From Melieria omissa (lineage: Eukaryota > Arthropoda > Insecta > Diptera > Ulidiidae), in the NCBI GenBank assembly GCA_963971225.1, contig OZ020269.1, positions 27,321,783 to 27,385,782 of the forward strand: a DNA stretch of 64,000 nt. Direction: 5' to 3'. Shown piece by piece: positions 58,800-64,000 of this stretch. The position numbers and the translations under genes are program-made. Under the pieces are notes generated by a model. The model saw only the letters and a program-made list of their open reading frames with translations, was not told where the DNA came from and did not search any database. Within the stretch, counting starts at the first letter, position 1, and every line of letters starts with the position of its first letter.

Positions 58800-59290
58800 A
58801 CGAGAGATTCACCATGAGTCACCGTTACATCCAAAAAAACTCTCTATTTGTTGTGCTTCATGGGTCAGTGGAATCAATGGTCCTTACTTCTTCAACCATT
58901 TTGTCAAGCAAAATTGCTGCATTTGAAGTGAAAAGAATCCATGAGTTCACCGAAACTCTACATTTGGTGTGCCTCATGCTCCGGTGGAATCGTTGGTCCT
59001 TACTTCCTTAAAAATGAGAACAACGACAACGTTATCGACCACCACGATCGCTATAAGGTCACGATTGTCTATTATTTTGGGCCCAAATTGAATGGAATTG
59101 TGACTGAAGAAGTTTTTTTCCATTGACAAGGCGCCACATGTCACCCAGCGCATCAAACAATCGACTTATTGAAGGAAACATTTGGTAAATCCGATTTTTT
59201 CTAAATGAGTCGGTCCATTGGTCACCGAGATTGTGCGATTTAACGTTGTTGGATTATTTTCTCCAGGGATTATTTTTTCGAGGGTTAACC
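58800..59290 (+). pseudogene. DD41D-like transposase core fragment
   Basis: The plus strand reads ESPKLYIWCASCSGGIVGPY at 58945-59010, then QGATCHPAHQTIDLLKETFG (the Asp before QGAT is not preserved) and, with frame changes, SRSIGHRDCAI and LLDYFLQGLFF, corresponding to the second and third catalytic motifs. At 58800-58900 lies a second, diverged copy of the GGIVGPYFL part in the same direction. These are remnants of one or two elements related to those at 25.7 and 58.2 kb. Confidence 0.75.
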
Positions 59291-59541
59291 GAAACCAATG
59301 ATTTCATTGGTTTTGGAAATTTTGAACGCCTTGAAAAATATCATTCGATATCTACAGTCCCATGGAAACTTGGACCTACACTCTGGTCACATGACCGGAA
59401 TTATATTCAAACACTGGGGGCACAAAATTATCTTTTTAATTCAATCAATTTTCAGTTAGAAAATATTTTTACATTAAAACTCTACAAAACACCCTTTATA
59501 AAAATTTATAAAAACACATACATTTTAAACAAAAAACTTTT

Positions 59542-59549
59542 TTTTATTG
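59542..59549 (-). terminator. Poly(A) signal of the secreted-peptide gene
   Basis: The minus strand reads AATAAA within 59543-59548, about 86 bases past the stop codon. It is the first canonical signal downstream. Confidence 0.6.
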
Positions 59550-59633
59550 CATTATATCTTACAACCCAAAACAACAACTAATTAAACAGAAAATTACAAA
59601 CATAAACCAGAAATCATTTGTTTAAAAGATGGT

Positions 59634-59923
59634 TTACAGAAGAACACGGAAGTGGTTGGGATCGATCAGAGTGGCAATCTCTGGTGGGTGGTGTCTGGAT
59701 GTGCCGGGCAGTTGCTCATAGGCCGCTAAATTATTGCAATTAAAAGAGCAATTCACAATGTTTATTATTTCAATAAAACAATTAAATCCCATTCACACTC
59801 ACCGATAATCTTCTGAATGGCTGTTTGTGCATCCAGAATTTCGCTGGCAGGTGCGGCGCTCACCAGCGACAGGCAGCACAGCGCCACCAACAGCAGAGCA
59901 AAGCATGCAAAATACTTGGACAT
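59634..59923 (-). CDS. Small secreted peptide precursor, two exons, 70 residues
   Basis: Exon 1 is 59803-59923, exon 2 is 59634-59725, and the 77-base intron (59726-59802) begins GTGAGT and ends TTTAG. Joining is in phase 1 and creates an Ala codon. Residues 1-24 form a clear signal peptide (MSKYFACFALLLVALCCLSL, then VSAA), with a likely cut after the AA or at APA. The mature part, about 46 residues, is rich in charged residues, His and Pro (SEILDAQTAIQKII, AAYEQLPGTSRHHPPEIATL, IDPNHFRVLL), and has no cysteine and no dibasic pair, so disulphide folding and neuropeptide-type cleavage are unlikely. The ATG at 59923 is preferred because the hydrophobic signal begins there; the in-frame extension further upstream covers the TATA box and is not protein. 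TATA and poly(A) signals fit. I do not recognise the family; an immune, reproductive or salivary peptide is possible but unproven. Confidence 0.8.
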
Positions 59924-60001
59924 TCTTGTAGCTGAATTGATTTGTTGACTTCCGCACTCGACCGATATCGGTTTGCTAATGTAGTCGGTAGGTCGCAGCG
60001 G

Positions 60002-60011
60002 TTTATTTATA
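60002..60011 (-). promoter_or_regulatory. TATA box of the secreted-peptide gene
   Basis: The minus strand reads TATAAATAAA, 79 to 88 bases upstream of the start codon, which would place transcription start near 59980 and leave a 5' leader of about 55 bases. No canonical initiator was recognised at that point. Confidence 0.65.
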
Positions 60012-61719
60012 TGAAAAATCCAGACAGGCAGAACGACCGACCCTTGGCAAACAGAAATTCCAAAATCCTGCTTCGAACACCGTAAACCCGTTTCGCGCAC
60101 CGAAGAACTAACAAACAAAAATCCCAAGCCAGAAAAAAGCAACAGTAACAATAGAAACAGCAGGAACAAAATTGTTGTTTATTGTTTTTGTGTGAATTAT
60201 TTTAAAATGCTTTAAATTATTAAATTCATAAATTATTCTTATTGTAATTGCTGTTGCTGGTCGAGCTGGCGGGCGGCGTTCGTTCGTTCGTCTTAAGTTG
60301 CCGCCAAGCATCAACCCGCAGCAAAACACACAAACAAACAAACACACTGCTGAATTGCTTCTAATTTAATTTTGCTGCTTCACCTGCCACCCCAATAAAC
60401 TGTCGCACTGTCACACTGTCACCGGCACCGGTCGCAGCAGCCAATTCAATTCCAGAATTTATGCAAATTCGTTTGCTTTCGGCTTTGCCGTTCATTTGCA
60501 TAAAAATTTTGTCGTTCTGCTGAGTTGACGTCTTGCTGTGCAACACCAACAACAACAACGACAACAAAAGAGTTATCATTCGATCATAGTCGATCTCAGC
60601 GAGAGCGCACTGGAGCCACTTCAAGTTCATTGGACCAGCTGACCAAACTGTTGGCTCAGCAATTGAAAGACTATTTTCGGAAGTTGCGCTGAATATTCAT
60701 TAGCGAAAGAAAGTGAAATCGCAGCGTCGGCAAAAAGTGAAATCTATAACGTCAGCACTTTAGAATCGAATTTATTTGAAGTGTACATCACCGGGTCCAT
60801 TGTCGCTGACTGGTTATACAAATTGGTACTGCTTTATCTTTAGCTAAATGACCGAGCATAAATTTGCGTTTTGAGAGGAGAGATGCTAAAGTCGAAATCT
60901 TTCGCACAAACGCAAAAGACGCTTCGTCAGTTGCTGTCTTGTTAATCCTTTTGAATAACGTTATTTATTAGAGAATAGTTGAAAGTGGCCAAGAATAGCA
61001 TTGACAAACCCGAATATGGGCCAATATTACAAGTTGGCGTGCTTTCAAGGTCAACTGGGGTTATGGTCATTTGTTTTAATAGCTGCGGCTTATTTTATCT
61101 TTCTTTTGTCGCTTAAAGAATGCCAAAATAAATTTAAAAAACTTGTTTCGCGCATAAAGTGGTTTCTTATTATTTAAGAAATATTATTTATTTAGGAAAT
61201 ATTTAAAAACAATTATACACCCATTCTTGTATAATCAAGTGTCAGTCGACATTTGTGAATTTCATCAGATTACAGCAACTCAAAGATAATTATTTAAATT
61301 TTATGGATTTTTTGTAATAAGAGATTCGACAACACAACACATATCACACCACATACCAATACTTTGGGGTATTTGTTTTTTTAACTCACAACCATTTGAG
61401 GACCGTTGGCTGTTGTTTAAGAACTTCAAAAGATGCGACAACTTAACACATTTTGGCTGAATTTGTTTACGTTTGATTTTGTATCAAAAACGAGTAGCTT
61501 AAAAAAATCTTGAAAATTTCTCTTCATACGTTAAAGTCTTTGTACTTTGTCTCTTGTTCTTTTTAATTTAAAGTTTGGAACATCTCCTTTACAAATGCCC
61601 AGCATTAGAAAGAACACAATGAAGATTGTAATGGAAGCATGGAAGATCTTCTTGAGAGAAAAGCATAGAATACCTTCTTTGTAAAAGTCCACCAATAGGA
61701 AGAACACGACGAAGATTGT
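60012..61719. other. Upstream flank of the secreted-peptide gene and intergenic DNA
   Basis: Frames at 60108-60630 overlap, follow CAA/GTT-rich sequence and lack motifs. Part of this flank may carry regulatory sites of the peptide gene. A direct repeat of (A)GGAAGAACAC(G/A)A(C/T)GAAGATTGT words lies near 61612-61629 and 61698-61719. Confidence 0.45.
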
Positions 61720-62031
61720 CTTCTTCTTCTTCTTCTTGACTGGCACGACAGCCCAGTTACGAGACTAGGGCCTAGCTACTCGGAACCAACCGTGTTGTGC
61801 GTGCGAATGTATTTACAAGGTTGGAAAAGACCTACAGTTTTATACCGATTCCGAACGGCGAGTTGGGAGCTTTTTCATAGGCAATTTTATTCTCAGAGGT
61901 TTGCCATTTCCTGCTGAGAGGACAGCCGCCGGAAGAAAAAATTGTTGTTTTTCTTTTTTCGGTGTTAACGCAACGAAGTATTGAACTCGCGCAGTCTTAA
62001 CTCGCGGCCCAACGCACTAGCCAGCTGAGCT
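61720..62031 (-). mobile_element. tRNA-derived SINE, copy 3, 11-base target duplication
   Basis: The minus strand begins (62031 downward) with the A box TAGCTCAGCTGGCTAGTGCG and, further on, a B-box-like GAGTTCAATAC, and has the body words GGACAGCCG in reverse, GAAATGGCAAACCTCTGAGA, TTGCCTATGAAAAAGCTCCC, GTTCGGAATCGGTATAAAAC and GGGCTGTCGTGCC. It ends in a run of AAG triplets at 61720-61737. A perfect duplication ACGAAGATTGT flanks it (61709-61719, 62032-62042). It is more diverged from copies 1 and 2 than they are from each other, and its tRNA head is closer to a tRNA consensus. Confidence 0.92.
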
Positions 62032-62042
62032 ACGAAGATTGT

Positions 62043-63225
62043 AAATGTGCAAAATTGCAAATGTCCAACAATAACATTATTTCAATTTATTTAATTTTAA
62101 TTTCTGTTTATTTCATATTATTTTATTTTCTGTTTATTTTATATTATTTTATCTTCTGTTTATTTTATATTATTTTATTTTAATTTATTTAATTTAATTT
62201 AATTTAATTTCTTTTTGTTTTATGTTATTTGATTTTATTTTATTTTATTTTATTTTATTTTATTTTATTTTATTTTATTTTATTTTATTTTATTTTATTT
62301 TATTTTATTTTATTTTATTTTATTTTATTTTATTTTATTTTATTTTATTTTATTTTATTTTATTTTATTTTCTTTTATTTTCTTTTATTTTATTTTATTT
62401 TATTTTATTTTATTTTATTTTATTTTATTTTATTTTATTTTATTTTATTTTATTTTATTTTATTTTATTTTATTTTATTGTATGTTATTTTGTTTTATTT
62501 TATTTTATTTTATTTTATTTTATTCTATTTAACTTTTTTTATTTTATTTTATTTGATTTGTTTTTGTTTGTTTTATTTTGTTTTAATTTATTTTATTTTT
62601 TTATGTTTGTTTATTTTATATTATTTGATTTGATTTGATTTGATTTGATTTGATTTGATTTTATTTTGTTTTATTTTATCTTATTTTATTTTATTCTATT
62701 TTATTTTATTTTATTATATTTGATTTGATTTTATTTTGTTTTTTTTTGTTTTATTTTTTTTAATTAAATATAATTTTCTTTTATTTCATTTTACTTTACT
62801 TTATTTTATTTTATTTTATTTTATTTTATTTTATTTTATATTATTTTATTTTAATTTATTTTATTTTATTTTTATTTATTTCAATTTATTTAATTTAAAT
62901 TAAAATTTTTTAATTTTGTTTTTTATTTAATTGGATTTTATTTTGTTTTTAATCATTTTAATTTTATTTAGTTTAATTTGATATTAATTTATTTTGTTTT
63001 GTTTTGAAAAAAAAAAAACAAAACAAAACAGTTTTTTTGTTTTGTTTAATTTATTTTTATTTTATTTTATCTTATTTTATTTTATTTTTTTTTATTTTAT
63101 TTTATTTTATTTTATTTTATTTTAATTTAAGCTATTTTATTTTATTTTATTTTATTTTATTTTATTTTATTTTTTTTAATTTAATTTAATTTAATTTTAT
63201 ATTTTATTTATTTGTTAAAAAATAG
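62043..63225. repeat. TTTTA pentamer array and degenerate flanks
   Basis: The core 62230-62520 is nearly pure TTTTA. Variant stretches follow (TTGAT near 62622-62660, TTTTA again to 62850, and 63055-63180). It is about 1.1 kb in all. Frames over it are artefacts. Confidence 0.95.
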
Positions 63226-64000
63226 TGTTATTCACTTTGGTGTTCCATCGATTATTCCAATACTAAAAGAAAGAATATGAAATGAATGCATTTTCTTTGG
63301 TGAAATCTGACATCTAACAAGTCTGAAACTGATCAATTTTTGCTTTGATTTATTAAATGAATTCTCCCAGATCGACAATTAACTTTTAGTAACTAATATT
63401 AAATAACTATAACAACTGGAACTGGCACTGTGCCCTTGCTGTGGCTTTTCGTGAAATTCGAATTCGTACATTTTCCCACAAGTTGATCAAAATTAATGTT
63501 TGTCTGACCAAACGGGACGCCTGGTGTCTGCTTTGTACACATGGAGATTGTTTGGCAGCCCGTATCGACTGTTGGCAATTGAATGGTCACTATTCATATT
63601 CATGACAAATGATTCAACTATAGTAAATTACTCGTACCTAACATGCAATTTACAAATCAAATAAATGAGTCATACGCGTAGACATTGTTGTTTTTGTTGT
63701 TATTATAAGCATTGACGTAGCTGTGTGTGATTGGTTTTGACAGCAAATTAATTAGCACGCGAGAAGGACCGCATTGGCAGAATTATTAATTATGAAGCAA
63801 ATGCGGCGAACCACAAATCAAAGTGGGCCGATGTTGTTGAAGTTGAACGCCAGACAAAGTTGAAGGAGAAACCATTGACTGAGCAGCTGCCAGTATATAT
63901 ATGTACTATATACTTATATTTACATGTTTTTCTTTGTGCAAGGGCGCTGTTTTTGTGCGATTGTTTGGGCGGTTAAGAGTCAACAATAATGGCTTACGAC
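63226..64000. other. Intergenic DNA to the window end
   Basis: No gene or element seen. The minus-strand frame at 63399-63590 lacks a motif. A TATATATATGTACTATATAC stretch lies near 63893. Confidence 0.45.

Noticed and set aside
59765..60169. 134-codon minus-strand frame as a full protein
   Set aside because: Its first 82 codons lie over the TATA box and upstream DNA, and its end reads into the intron. The real gene starts at 59923 and splices at 59802.
1..64000. CRISPR array, operons, bacterial promoters or riboswitches
   Set aside because: The window is eukaryotic: introns, poly(A) signals, SINEs and LINEs. The tandem repeats lack unique spacers of constant length.

Overview
The window is nuclear DNA of a fly. 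It is AT-rich, with dinucleotide and CAA/CAG microsatellites, one intron-bearing ZAD-C2H2 zinc-finger gene (a class expanded in insects), introns of 62 and 77 bases, and many insect DNA transposons and LINE pieces. A DD41D element of the rosa type, first described from a Ceratitis fruit fly, and the general repeat mix suggest a tephritid or a close relative. That placement is inference.

Only two host protein genes can be supported, both on the minus strand and both with two coding exons. At 16047-17743 lies a 544-residue ZAD zinc-finger protein. Its true first exon is upstream of the first methionine in the large open frame and is recovered through a GT-AG intron. At 59634-59923 lies a 70-residue secreted peptide, with a TATA box upstream and a poly(A) signal downstream. 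The rest is intergenic or intronic sequence of genes whose exons lie outside the window.

Layout. 1-4.6 kb: AT-rich sequence with degenerate tandem repeats. 4.7-8.6 kb: an inverted pair of about 440-base repeats enclosing a minisatellite array split by a SINE. 9.0-10.3 kb: a Tc1/mariner element with DD37E spacing and 29-base terminal repeats. 10.7-11.8 kb: a 255-base satellite. 16-18 kb: the zinc-finger gene. 22.4-24.3 kb: a deleted mariner, a pogo-like MITE and a LINE end. 25.7-27.0 kb: a decayed DD41D element. 28.7-33 kb: nested inverted-repeat elements, a LINE end and a mariner remnant. 33.9-42.2 kb: a run of LINE fragments, one interrupted by a 350-base insertion. 42.5-44.1 kb: an AACT array with higher-order duplication, then a second SINE copy. 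45-53 kb: AAAAT/ATTTT arrays, LINE ends and a tRNA-like sequence on a hexamer array. 55-59.5 kb: a CACTG-ended fold-back MITE, a second minisatellite element, a 97-base hAT MITE and further DD41D remnants. 59.6-60.0 kb: the secreted-peptide gene. 61.7-63.2 kb: a third SINE copy and a further TTTTA array.

The least expected result is a tRNA-derived SINE family with three full copies, each flanked by a perfect 11-13 base target duplication and each with a different tail. Next come two minisatellite-bearing elements with matching termini that resemble non-autonomous Helentrons, and the small secreted-peptide gene. All functions are read from sequence alone; no similarity search was run.
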